Shown in pieces: positions 18,300-25,519 of a stretch of 37,989 nucleotides of DNA (the stretch's first letter is position 1; the number at the start of each line of letters is the position of its first letter). The position numbers were made by a program, and so were the translations under genes. Source of the stretch: Gammaproteobacteria bacterium 13_2_20CM_66_19 (lineage in GTDB: Bacteria > Pseudomonadota > Gammaproteobacteria > Steroidobacterales > Steroidobacteraceae); assembly GCA_001914695.1 (NCBI GenBank), contig MNCZ01000082.1, forward strand, positions 1 through 37,989, in the 5' to 3' direction. The notes below the pieces were generated by a model, which did no database searches, was not told where the DNA came from, and saw only the letters and a program-made list of their open reading frames with translations.

Positions 18300-20779
18300 A
18301 GCTGCGCCCCCAGGTAGGCCGCGAGCCGCAGCAGATCCGCAAACACCCCGCCCGCGGTGACCTCCGGTCCCGCACCCGGGCCCTGCACGATGAGCGGATT
18401 GTCGCAGTAGCGGCGCGTCGCAAAGCGGACTACGTTATCGGTGAGAGCGATGTTGGCGAATGGGTGCTGCGCCTCGAGCTCGCGCAGGCCGACGGTGGCC
18501 TCGCCCGCCGCCGTGAGCGTGCCGGTGTAGCGCAGCACCTTGCCGCGCTCGCGTGCCGCCGCCAGGCGCGCGGCCATGGCGCCATCGTAACGCGGCAGCT
18601 CAATCATGAATTCCTCGATCGGGCCGTGCGCGAGCTCCGCCGGCACCAGGCTCTCGACCCGCACGTCCTTGAGCTCGAGGTCGAGTCCCATTTCGCGCCC
18701 GAGGATGATGAGCTTGCGTGCCACGTCCTGTCCCGAGAGATCGTCGCGCGGATCGGGCTCGGTGAAACCGCGGGCGCGCGCCTCCCGCACGATCTGCGAG
18801 AAGCTCGTCGCGCCGTCGTACACGTTGAAGAGATACGCGAGCGTACCCGAGAAGATGCCGTCGATGCGCCTGATCTCGTCGCCGGTCTCGCGCAGATCGC
18901 GCAGCGTGTGTATCACGGGAAGCCCCGCGCCCACCGTGGCCTCGTAGAGGTAATGCGCGGCACCGGCGCGCCGCGCCTCGTGCAGCCGCTGGTAGTAGGC
19001 GAGATCCGCGCTGTTCGCCTTCTTGTTCGGCGTCACGATGTGAACGCCGGCCGCGAGCCACTCGGCGTAGCCGGCGGCGATCGCGGCGCTCGCGGTGCAG
19101 TCGATGAGCACCGTGTGCGGCAGGTAATCGACGCGCACGTGCTCGACGAAGCGCGCCAGGTCGGCCGGCGTGTCGCTCTCCTCGTAGGCGGCGCGCCAGC
19201 TCCCGAGAGCCACCCCCGGTTCCGCGAGCAGCATGCGCCGCGAAGCGAGCACGCCGCGCACGCGCAGATCGAGCTTGCATTGCCGTCGCAGCCGCTCGCT
19301 CTGCGAGGCGAGCTGATCGAGCAGCACACGGCCCACCGTGCCGGGCCCGATCACGCCGATGGAGATGGTGTGCGGCGAGAGATACAGTCCCGCATGCACG
19401 GCGCGCAACGCCCGGGTGGCACTCTTGCCCTCGACCACCGCCGAGATGTTGCGCTCGGAGGCGCCCTGGGCAATGGCGCGCACGTTGACGCTGGCGGTGC
19501 CGAGGGCGGCGAACACCTTGCCGGCGATGCCCGGGGTGCCCGCCATGCCGTCGCCGACCACGGCGAGGATGGCGAGGTCAGAGTCGACCTCGACGCGCTG
19601 GATCTGCCCCTCGGTGAGCTCGTGCTCGAAGGCGCGGCGCACCACGCTGGCTGCGCGCTCGGCCTGCTCCTGCGGGATCGCACAGCAGATCGAGTGCTCG
19701 GAGCTCCCTTGCGAGATGAGGATGACGGAGATGCCCTCCTCGCGCAGCGCCCCGAACAGGCGGTGGGCGGTACCCGGCACGCCGATCATGCCCGTACCTT
19801 CCAGGTTGATGAGCGCGACGCGCTCGATACTGGTGATCCCCTTGACGGGCAGCCTTGATTCGGGCTGCGCGCAGATCAGCGTGCCGATCTTCTCGGGCGC
19901 GAAGGTGTTGCGGATCCAGATGGGAATGCCGTCCTTGACCGCCGGCGCCATGGTCTGGGGGTGGATCACCTTGGCGCCGAAGTACGCGAGCTCCATCGCC
20001 TCGCTGTAGGAGAGTGAGTCGATCACCGTCGCGTCAGGCACGCGGCGCGGGTCGGCGGAGAGTACGCCGTCGACATCGGTCCAGATGTGGATCTCGGAGG
20101 CGCCGAGCAGCGCCCCGAAGATGGAAGCGGAGAAATCGCTGCCGTTACGCCCGAGCGTGGTCTGCACGCCCTTCGTGTTGGAGGCGATGAAGCCGGTGAC
20201 GATGAGGGTTCCGTTGAAGTCGGACGGCACCAGCGCGGCGAGCTTGGCGCGCGATTCGGCCCACTGGATGCCCGGGCCGAGCGGGCCCCACTGCGCGACC
20301 ACCACCCGCCGTGCATCGAGCCACTGGACCGCGCCCGCGCGCCGAGCGTGCTGCGCAAAGAAGCTCTGGAACAGCCGCGTCGACCAGATCTCGCCGTAGC
20401 CTGCGATGAGATCGCGGACGCTGTGGGCGGCCGCGCGGGTGAGCTTGACCGTGTGCAGAACCCCGAGCAGGTCGTGGCAGTCGCGGTCGAGACCGGCAAG
20501 GTAAGACTGCGCGGCGCCAGGTGTCAGCAGCTCCGTCGCGATCCCCGCGTGGCGCACGCGCAGCTGCGTGAGCTCCTCGCGGAAGGCCTTGTCCTGGCGC
20601 TCGGCCAGCGCCACCAGGCCGAGCAGCGCATCCGTCACGCCGCGGCACGCCGACAGCACCACGCCGAGGCGCCCTGCCGGGGCGGATTCGAGAATGGCCG
20701 CCACTCGACGGAAGCAGTCGGCGTCTGCGACGCTCGAGCCCCCGAACTTGTGCACGACCCAGGGAGCGGGGTTGAGCAT
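18296..20779 (-). CDS. thrA: Bifunctional aspartokinase/homoserine dehydrogenase I
   Basis: Carries out the first and third steps of the aspartate-to-threonine branch. The 827-residue product begins with the aspartokinase domain (KFGGSSVAD, 11-19; GRNGSDFSASIFGALL; WTDVDGV) and passes through two ACT regulatory segments (ISVILISQGSSEHSI; VNVRAIAQGASERNIS). It ends with the homoserine dehydrogenase (IGVIGPGTVGRVLLDQL, ANKKANS-like TPNKKANS, DPRDDLSGQDVARKL). The fused form supports a gammaproteobacterial host. The ATG lies only 12 bases after the tetR stop, so there is no room for the threonine leader peptide and attenuator found upstream of thrA in enterobacteria. Feedback inhibition by threonine through the ACT domains is expected from the family. 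Confidence 0.97.
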   Translation of the reverse strand: MLNPAPWVVHKFGGSSVADADCFRRVAAILESAPAGRLGVVLSACRGVTDALLGLVALAERQDKAFREELTQLRVRHAGIATELLTPGAAQSYLAGLDRDCHDLLGVLHTVKLTRAAAHSVRDLIAGYGEIWSTRLFQSFFAQHARRAGAVQWLDARRVVVAQWGPLGPGIQWAESRAKLAALVPSDFNGTLIVTGFIASNTKGVQTTLGRNGSDFSASIFGALLGASEIHIWTDVDGVLSADPRRVPDATVIDSLSYSEAMELAYFGAKVIHPQTMAPAVKDGIPIWIRNTFAPEKIGTLICAQPESRLPVKGITSIERVALINLEGTGMIGVPGTAHRLFGALREEGISVILISQGSSEHSICCAIPQEQAERAASVVRRAFEHELTEGQIQRVEVDSDLAILAVVGDGMAGTPGIAGKVFAALGTASVNVRAIAQGASERNISAVVEGKSATRALRAVHAGLYLSPHTISIGVIGPGTVGRVLLDQLASQSERLRRQCKLDLRVRGVLASRRMLLAEPGVALGSWRAAYEESDTPADLARFVEHVRVDYLPHTVLIDCTASAAIAAGYAEWLAAGVHIVTPNKKANSADLAYYQRLHEARRAGAAHYLYEATVGAGLPVIHTLRDLRETGDEIRRIDGIFSGTLAYLFNVYDGATSFSQIVREARARGFTEPDPRDDLSGQDVARKLIILGREMGLDLELKDVRVESLVPAELAHGPIEEFMIELPRYDGAMAARLAAARERGKVLRYTGTLTAAGEATVGLRELEAQHPFANIALTDNVVRFATRRYCDNPLIVQGPGAGPEVTAGGVFADLLRLAAYLGAQL

Positions 20780-20791
20780 CGCCCTGCGACT

Positions 20792-21550
20792 CTACTGACG
20801 CGCCTGCGCGCGCGCAACGCCCGCAGCCGCGGCGGGGGCAACGCCCGAGGAGAGCAGCGCCTGCGTATGCCGCAGGAAGCGCGTCACGAACTCCTCGTCG
20901 TTGCGCACGCCGAACACCCGGCTGGTCAGCGGAAAGGCGAGGAAGGGAAAGATCGCCAGGCTCACCACCGACAATACCAACAGCCTCGGATCGAGGTCGG
21001 AGCGGATCGCCCCGCGCGCCATCTCCGCGCGCAGCGCGCGCTCGGCGAGCGGAGCCAGGCGCTCGGGAAATTCACGCAGAAACATGGCGCGCATCGGCCC
21101 CCCGGGGGTGAGCACCTCGCGCAGCACGAAGCCGGCGATCCAGGGGTTGCCGGCCCACACCCGGGTCATGTGGCTGAGGATGTCCGGGAGCCTCATCTCC
21201 CGGCCGCCCTCCTGCGGAGCGCCCAACATTCCGCTCACATCCGGCGGCAGCACGCTCTGGAGGATCTCCCGGTAGAGCCCCGGCTTGCCGCCGAAGTAGT
21301 AACGGATCAGCGCGAAGTTGACGCCCGCGGCGGCGCCGATCTGGCGGCTCGAGACGGCGCGGTAGCCGTAGCGCAGAAAGAGCTCGCGCGCGGCCGCGAG
21401 CAGCCGCTCCCGCACGTTGCCGGCGCTCCCGCCCTTCGGGCGTCCGCGTCCGCGCCGCCTGCGGGGTGCGCTCGGCGCGGGCTCCCGTTCCAGCGGCGAG
21501 GCGGCCGGCCGAGGCGGCCCGGCCAGGCTTGCTGCGACTTTATTAATCAT
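20792..21550 (-). CDS. TetR family transcriptional regulator
   Basis: Probable DNA-binding repressor of 252 residues. An unusual basic N-terminal tail (RRRRGRGRPKGG, 30-41) contains an AT-hook-like GRP core. The TetR helix-turn-helix follows (about 47-93; AARELFLRYGYRAVSSRQIGAAAGVNFALIRYYFGGK in order), then a helical ligand domain. ATG 21550 is chosen, because the longer frame to 21667 adds residues unlike the family and crosses the divergent promoter region. It is codirectional with thrA and ends 12 bases before it, so regulator and thrABC are probably one transcript. It diverges from the XdhC gene. Ligand unknown. Confidence 0.85.
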   Translation of the reverse strand: MINKVAASLAGPPRPAASPLEREPAPSAPRRRRGRGRPKGGSAGNVRERLLAAARELFLRYGYRAVSSRQIGAAAGVNFALIRYYFGGKPGLYREILQSVLPPDVSGMLGAPQEGGREMRLPDILSHMTRVWAGNPWIAGFVLREVLTPGGPMRAMFLREFPERLAPLAERALRAEMARGAIRSDLDPRLLVLSVVSLAIFPFLAFPLTSRVFGVRNDEEFVTRFLRHTQALLSSGVAPAAAAGVARAQARQ

Positions 21551-21564
21551 GAGTAGAATTAAAG
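21538..21564. promoter_or_regulatory. Imperfect AT-rich palindrome over the tetR start
   Basis: CTTTATTAAT (21538-21547) and AGAATTAAAG (21555-21564) are inverted copies with 7 of 10 positions matching, separated by 7 bases that include the tetR start codon. It is the most AT-rich patch in the divergent region. The position suits an autoregulatory TetR operator, which is an inference. Confidence 0.35.
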
Positions 21565-21642
21565 CGCCGACGCGTCCCCCACGCAAATACCAGAGCACGC
21601 CGCGGCAGAGGGTCCGCGCACGGCGCGTGCAGGGTGCGCTGG

Positions 21643-21648
21643 CATAAT
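21643..21648 (+). promoter_or_regulatory. Candidate -10 element of the XdhC gene
   Basis: CATAAT lies 9 bases before GTG 21658, the same geometry seen at other starts in this window. There is no convincing -35 and no Shine-Dalgarno sequence. Confidence 0.4.
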
Positions 21649-21657
21649 GGGCCGCGC

Positions 21658-22776
21658 GTGGAAACATCCTTAGGACCGCTATTGCCCCTGTTCCGGCGTG
21701 AGCGCACCGCCCGCCGGGCGCTGGCGATCGGCATGCTCGTGCATACCGCCGGCTCGACCTATCGCAAGGCGGGGGCCCTCATGCTGATCGCCGCCGACGG
21801 CGAATACGCCGGGCTCCTCTCCGGCGGCTGTCTCGAGGCCGATCTGCGCGAGCACGCGCGCGCCGTGATCCGCACCGGCGAGCCCCGCACGGTGCAATAC
21901 GACCTCCGGGAGCGCGATGACCCGCTGTGGGGACTGGGACTCGGGTGCGAGGGCGCAATGCAGATCCTGCTGCTCCGGGCGGGCCCGGACAACGACTGGC
22001 AACCGCTTACCCATCTCGCCGGCGCGCTCGAGGAGCATGTGGCGACCGCGTTCGGCGTAGTGATCGAGTCGGCGGGCTCGGACCTTCCGGTCGGAACCCT
22101 GACGTTGCCCGCCGACGGTGCCCGGTGGGACGGGGCAAGGCACCCTCGGCTCGAAACGCCGGCCGTGCGGGCGGCGCTCGAGCGCGCGGTCGGTGAGGGC
22201 CGGGTCGCCTGGGTGGATGAACAGCACCCGTCGTGGAAGCTCTTCGTCGTGCCGCTTTCCCTGCCGCCGCGGATCCTGCTGCTCGGGGCCGGACCCGACG
22301 CGGTGCCGGTAGTGGATTTCGCCGCCCGCCTCGACTGGAAAGTGACGCTGCTCGACCACCGACCGGCGTACGCGGTCGCCTCACACTTCCCGGCCGCCGA
22401 GCGGGTGATTCTGGCGCGCCCCGATGCGCTGCCCGCGGCGCTCGACCTGTCCGGGTTCGCCGCCGCCGTCGTCATGAGCCATCACCTGCCGTCCGATCTC
22501 GCCTACCTGCGCGCGCTCGCGGCCACCGGGATTGCCTATGTCGGACTCCTCGGCCCCGCCGCCCGTCGCGAGAAGCTGCTGTCCGATCTCGGGACGGCGG
22601 CGCACGCCCTGCGCGGACGGCTCCGTGCGCCGGTCGGTCTGCCGCTCGGCGGCCGTTCACCCGAGTCGATTGCGCTCGCGATCGTCGCCGAGCTGCATGC
22701 ACATCTGCATCGACCCGCCGCCACCGTCGACGCCGCCGCGGCCACGCCGGCCGTGGCGGTCTCCCGGGCCGGGTGA
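21658..22776 (+). CDS. XdhC/CoxI family molybdenum enzyme maturation protein
   Basis: Proteins of this family bind molybdenum cofactor and help sulfurate and insert it into xanthine dehydrogenase-like or CO dehydrogenase-like hydroxylases. The 372-residue product has the CoxI/XdhC N-terminal domain (HTAGSTYRKAGALML, LLSGGCLEADL, GLGLGCEGAMQILL). The C-terminal Rossmann-type XdhC domain follows (PRILLLGAGPDAVPVVDFA, VMSHHLPSDLAYLRAL, YVGLLGPAARREKLL). GTG 21658 is chosen; GTG 21634 in the same frame is possible but would precede the -10-like CATAAT. It is first of three codirectional genes. No hydroxylase subunits are in the window. Confidence 0.88.
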   Translation: METSLGPLLPLFRRERTARRALAIGMLVHTAGSTYRKAGALMLIAADGEYAGLLSGGCLEADLREHARAVIRTGEPRTVQYDLRERDDPLWGLGLGCEGAMQILLLRAGPDNDWQPLTHLAGALEEHVATAFGVVIESAGSDLPVGTLTLPADGARWDGARHPRLETPAVRAALERAVGEGRVAWVDEQHPSWKLFVVPLSLPPRILLLGAGPDAVPVVDFAARLDWKVTLLDHRPAYAVASHFPAAERVILARPDALPAALDLSGFAAAVVMSHHLPSDLAYLRALAATGIAYVGLLGPAARREKLLSDLGTAAHALRGRLRAPVGLPLGGRSPESIALAIVAELHAHLHRPAATVDAAAATPAVAVSRAG

Positions 22777-22796
22777 ACCCGCTTCGAGCGCGACCC

Positions 22797-23381
22797 ATGA
22801 ACGAGACAGAGATCATTCGCCAACAGCTCGCCACGGAGCGCCAGCACGCGAGCGCCGTGGCCAACGCCTGCGCGAGCGCGCTCGGGCGCGCGGCTCCCGA
22901 GGCTCTGGGCGGCCCCTCGCCGCTCGTTCAGTTCCGGCAGGCCTGCGTCGACTACCTCGTGTGGGACCTCGCCCGGTTCGAGGAGCGCGACCAGCGCCTC
23001 GCCGAGGTGTGGCATGCGCGGCTGCCGAGCGGGCACAGCGCGCGGCGTGCGGTCGACGAGGCGCTGTCGCGGCCCGGCCGCAGCCGTGAGGCGCTCGCGA
23101 GGCTCGAAGCGGCGCTCGCGGAGGCGGTCGCCGCTTCGCCGCCGCCCGGGGCGCAGAAGAGCTGGCAGGAGTTCGTGCAGTTCTTCAACACCGTGTGGAG
23201 CGCGCGCCGCGACGCGATCGAGGCGCTGCTCGCTCGGCACGCGCACATCGGCGACTGGCGGCTCGTCGGCGGCATCGACGCCGACTCGATCCTCGAGGAA
23301 CGGCGGCGCTACCAGCGCGTCAGTGCGACGCTGCCCCCGGGCGCCTCACTCGCCGGGCCGCCGCCGGCGCGGGACTCCTAG
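22797..23381 (+). CDS. Uncharacterised helical protein between XdhC-like and MocA-like genes
   Basis: Not recognised. The 194-residue product starts at ATG 22797 (MNETEIIRQQL). It is soluble-looking with no signal or membrane segment, and almost entirely predicted helical, with many A, R, E and L residues. Notable patches are CVDYLVWDLARFEERDQRL (about 51-69), a tryptophan/phenylalanine-rich SWQEFVQFFNTVWSARRD, and HIGDWRLVGGIDADSILEERRRY. The first two could be the helices of a four-helix bundle; a hemerythrin-like fold was considered, but the required histidine spacing is not clear. It lies 20 bases after the XdhC gene and 2 bases before the MocA gene, so a role in molybdenum hydroxylase maturation is inferred from position only. 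Confidence 0.75.
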   Translation: MNETEIIRQQLATERQHASAVANACASALGRAAPEALGGPSPLVQFRQACVDYLVWDLARFEERDQRLAEVWHARLPSGHSARRAVDEALSRPGRSREALARLEAALAEAVAASPPPGAQKSWQEFVQFFNTVWSARRDAIEALLARHAHIGDWRLVGGIDADSILEERRRYQRVSATLPPGASLAGPPPARDS

Positions 23382-23383
23382 CC

Positions 23384-23998
23384 GTGCCCGCATCCCAGGG
23401 CGGCGGCCGCGCGGGTGACGGTCTCTATGCCGTGCTGCTGGCGGCGGGTGCTTCGACGCGCTTCGGATCGCCCAAGCAGCTCATTCGCGTCGCCGGCCGC
23501 CCGCTCCTGCACGCCGCGGTGACGCGCGCGGCGGAGGTCACGGGGCACGCTCTCATCGTGGTGCTGGGCGCAGGCGCCGCGGAGCTCGCCCCGCTTCTTC
23601 GCCATTCACCGGGCTCGGTGGTCATCAATCACGAATGGCGCGAGGGCCTCGCCAGCTCGATCCGCGCGGGGGTGGCGCGGCTCCCCCCCGCGTGCACCGG
23701 CGTCCTGCTGCTGCTCGCGGATCAGGCGGCGGTCACGGCGGAAGACCTGAGGCGCCTCGCCGGCGCCTGGCGCAAGCAGCCGCAGTACATCGCCGCCGCG
23801 CTCTATGCCGGGATCACCGGCGTGCCGGCCATCTTTCCGCGCAGTGTGTTCCGCGAGCTCGCGGAGCTGCGCGGCGATGCGGGTGCGCGGGTGCTGCTGC
23901 GGCGCAGCACCGAGCGCCTCGTGCGCGTGACGATGCCGAGCGCGGCGCTCGACATCGACACCCCGGAGGATCTGCTCGCGCTCGACGCGCCGAAGTGA
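23384..23998 (+). CDS. MocA-like molybdenum cofactor cytidylyltransferase
   Basis: Nucleotidyltransferase of the MobA-like NTP transferase family. Members next to XdhC usually attach CMP to molybdopterin to form the MCD cofactor of hydroxylases. The 204-residue product has the NTP-binding signature VLLAAGASTRFGSPKQ (17-32), VINHEWREGLASSIRAG and the metal-binding aspartate in LLADQAAVT. The GTG start follows the previous stop by two bases. It stops 3 bases before the convergent CitE-like gene ends. A related function such as GMP attachment (MobA) is less likely because of the XdhC neighbour. Confidence 0.85.
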   Translation: MPASQGGGRAGDGLYAVLLAAGASTRFGSPKQLIRVAGRPLLHAAVTRAAEVTGHALIVVLGAGAAELAPLLRHSPGSVVINHEWREGLASSIRAGVARLPPACTGVLLLLADQAAVTAEDLRRLAGAWRKQPQYIAAALYAGITGVPAIFPRSVFRELAELRGDAGARVLLRRSTERLVRVTMPSAALDIDTPEDLLALDAPK

Positions 23999-24001
23999 TT
24001 C

Positions 24002-24931
24002 TCAAGCGCGCCCCTTGCGCTGCGCGGCGGCGAGGATGCGCTGCGCCTGGACGAGGTGCGGCCGATCGATCATCTGGCCGTCGAGGCTCGCGACCCCCGT
24101 GCCCGGTGCAGCCGCGAACGCCGCCACGACGCGTCGCGCGTGCTGGCACTCCGCCTCGCTCGGCGTGAACGCGCCGTTGATGGCGGCGAGCTGATCCGGG
24201 TGGATCGCGAGCTTGCCGGTGAATCCGTCCCGGCGGGCACTCGCGAGCTCGCGCTCGAGACTCCCGGTGTCGCGAAAGTCAGTGTGCACCCCGTCGATCG
24301 CCTGCACTCCGAGGGCCGCCGCGGTCAGCAGGCACGTGCTGCGAGCCAGCTGGAAGGTGAAGGTCAGTGCGCCGCCCTCCTCCCGCTTGCCGAGCGCGCC
24401 GAGCGCCGCGCTCAGGTCCTCCGCGCCCCAGGAGAGTCCCGCGAGTCGCCGGAGCGTCGCGGGCGCAGATTCGAGCACCGCCGGATAGTGCGGCAGGGCG
24501 AGAAGCCCCCGGGGTGTCTCGGTACCCAGGATGAGGAGCCGGGTGCAGCCCTCGGCCACACCGAGCCGCCGCTCGAGCCCGGTGAGGAGGGCCGCCGCGG
24601 CGAGGATCTCCTCGGCCGCGGAGATCTTCGGCAGCACCAGCCCCGCGGGAAGGCGTGTGCCGCTCACCGCCTCGAGATCCGGGAGCATGAGGCCGCTCGC
24701 GGGCGAATTCACCCGCACCCACAGCTCCGGCGCGTCCCCGGCTCGCCTTGCGGCGAGGAGCGTTGCCACGCGAGCGCGTGCGGCCGGCAGATTCGCCGGA
24801 TCGACCGAGTCCTCGAGATCGAGGATCAGTGCGTCGGCCTCAGCCGCGAGCGCCTTCTCCTGCTTAGCCGCGCTGTCCCCCGGAACGAACAGCAGCGAGC
24901 GGAGCGGCGCCGATTGAGCCGCGCCGCTCAA
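24002..24931 (-). CDS. HpcH/HpaI family CoA ester lyase (CitE-like), TTG start
   Basis: TIM-barrel lyase of the CitE/malyl-CoA lyase group, cleaving or forming a beta-hydroxyacyl-CoA with divalent metal. The 309-residue product has RSLLFVPGDS (11-20), DALILDLEDSVDP (33-45), the substrate arginine in LWVRVNSP (about 73), the metal glutamate in GTETPRGL and the aspartate in WGAEDLSAALG. TTG 24931 overlaps the MaoC stop as TTGA and directly precedes the conserved N-terminus. Pairing with a MaoC hydratase suggests one short pathway acting on a C4-C5 unsaturated acyl-CoA, such as a mesaconyl- or methylmalyl-CoA step. This is inference from the pair. Confidence 0.87.
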   Translation of the reverse strand: MSGAAQSAPLRSLLFVPGDSAAKQEKALAAEADALILDLEDSVDPANLPAARARVATLLAARRAGDAPELWVRVNSPASGLMLPDLEAVSGTRLPAGLVLPKISAAEEILAAAALLTGLERRLGVAEGCTRLLILGTETPRGLLALPHYPAVLESAPATLRRLAGLSWGAEDLSAALGALGKREEGGALTFTFQLARSTCLLTAAALGVQAIDGVHTDFRDTGSLERELASARRDGFTGKLAIHPDQLAAINGAFTPSEAECQHARRVVAAFAAAPGTGVASLDGQMIDRPHLVQAQRILAAAQRKGRA

Positions 24932-25383
24932 GCCGCCGGCCTCTTCAGCATCAGCGCCGCGCGGCGGCACGAGGCGACCTCCTCGTCGCGCTGGTTGAAG
25001 GCGCGATGCTCGAAGACGACGACGCCCGAGTCCTGGCGCGACTGGCTCTCGCGCTTCCCGACCACCGTGGTCGCCGCACGCAGCGTGTCGCCGATCAGGA
25101 CCGGCTTCGGGAAGCGCACCTCTTCCCAACCGAGGTTCCCGAGCGTCGTGCCGTAGGTGGTGTCGTACACCGAGAGGCCGACCATGAGCCCGAGCGTGAA
25201 TACGCTGTTCACGATGCGCTCACCGAAGGGGGTGCGCTTCGCATACTCGGCGTCCAGGTGCAGGCCAGCCGGGTTCATCGTGAGCGCGCTGAAGAGCAGG
25301 TTGTCGGTCTCGGTCACCGTGCGCCGCACCAGGTGCTCGAAGCGCCGTCCGACCTCGAATTCCTCGAAATACAGTCCCGCCAC
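24928..25383 (-). CDS. MaoC family acyl-CoA hydratase
   Basis: Single hotdog-domain enzyme of 151 residues that hydrates or dehydrates an enoyl-CoA. It has FEEFEVGRRFEH at the N-terminus, TETDNLLFSALTMNPAGLHLD (hydratase-like active-site segment with N and H), GERIVNSVFTLGLM and a C-terminal strand ending LMLKRPA. The TMNPAGLHLDAEYA pattern resembles mesaconyl-CoA hydratase-like proteins. GTG start with GGGAGG just upstream. It overlaps the CitE-like gene by four bases and diverges from cysI. Exact substrate unknown. Confidence 0.88.
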   Translation of the reverse strand: MAGLYFEEFEVGRRFEHLVRRTVTETDNLLFSALTMNPAGLHLDAEYAKRTPFGERIVNSVFTLGLMVGLSVYDTTYGTTLGNLGWEEVRFPKPVLIGDTLRAATTVVGKRESQSRQDSGVVVFEHRAFNQRDEEVASCRRAALMLKRPAA

Positions 25384-25444
25384 GTGCGCCTCCCGAAAGT
25401 CTCGAGGCCCCTCATGGGCCGCCGGGGCAAGTGTTGCATAGGCT

Positions 25445-25511
25445 CATAACCCCAGAAAGAGGTGCACCTAACCACACGGTATTTAGAGGCCCGAAGGGGC
25501 GCGTCTATAGT
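25445..25511 (+). promoter_or_regulatory. cysI promoter with CATAACC upstream element
   Basis: CATAACC (25445-25451) lies exactly 54 bases before TATAGT (25506-25511); a weak -35, TTTAGA (25482-25487), is 18 bases before the -10. The -10 ends 8 bases before the ATG, with no Shine-Dalgarno sequence. The same CATAACC-N54-TATAGTCG arrangement stands before cysH, so CATAACC is a candidate part of a CysB activator site. Confidence 0.6.
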
Positions 25512-25519
25512 CGATCGGC

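Noticed and set aside
20087-21556. 489-residue open frame on the plus strand opposite thrA and tetR
   Set aside because: Shadow of conserved genes on the minus strand; sequence is low in hydrophobic clusters and shows no family motif.
22797-23381. Hemerythrin-like (HHE) domain for the unknown helical protein
   Set aside because: Histidine and glutamate spacing does not clearly match the di-iron ligand pattern.
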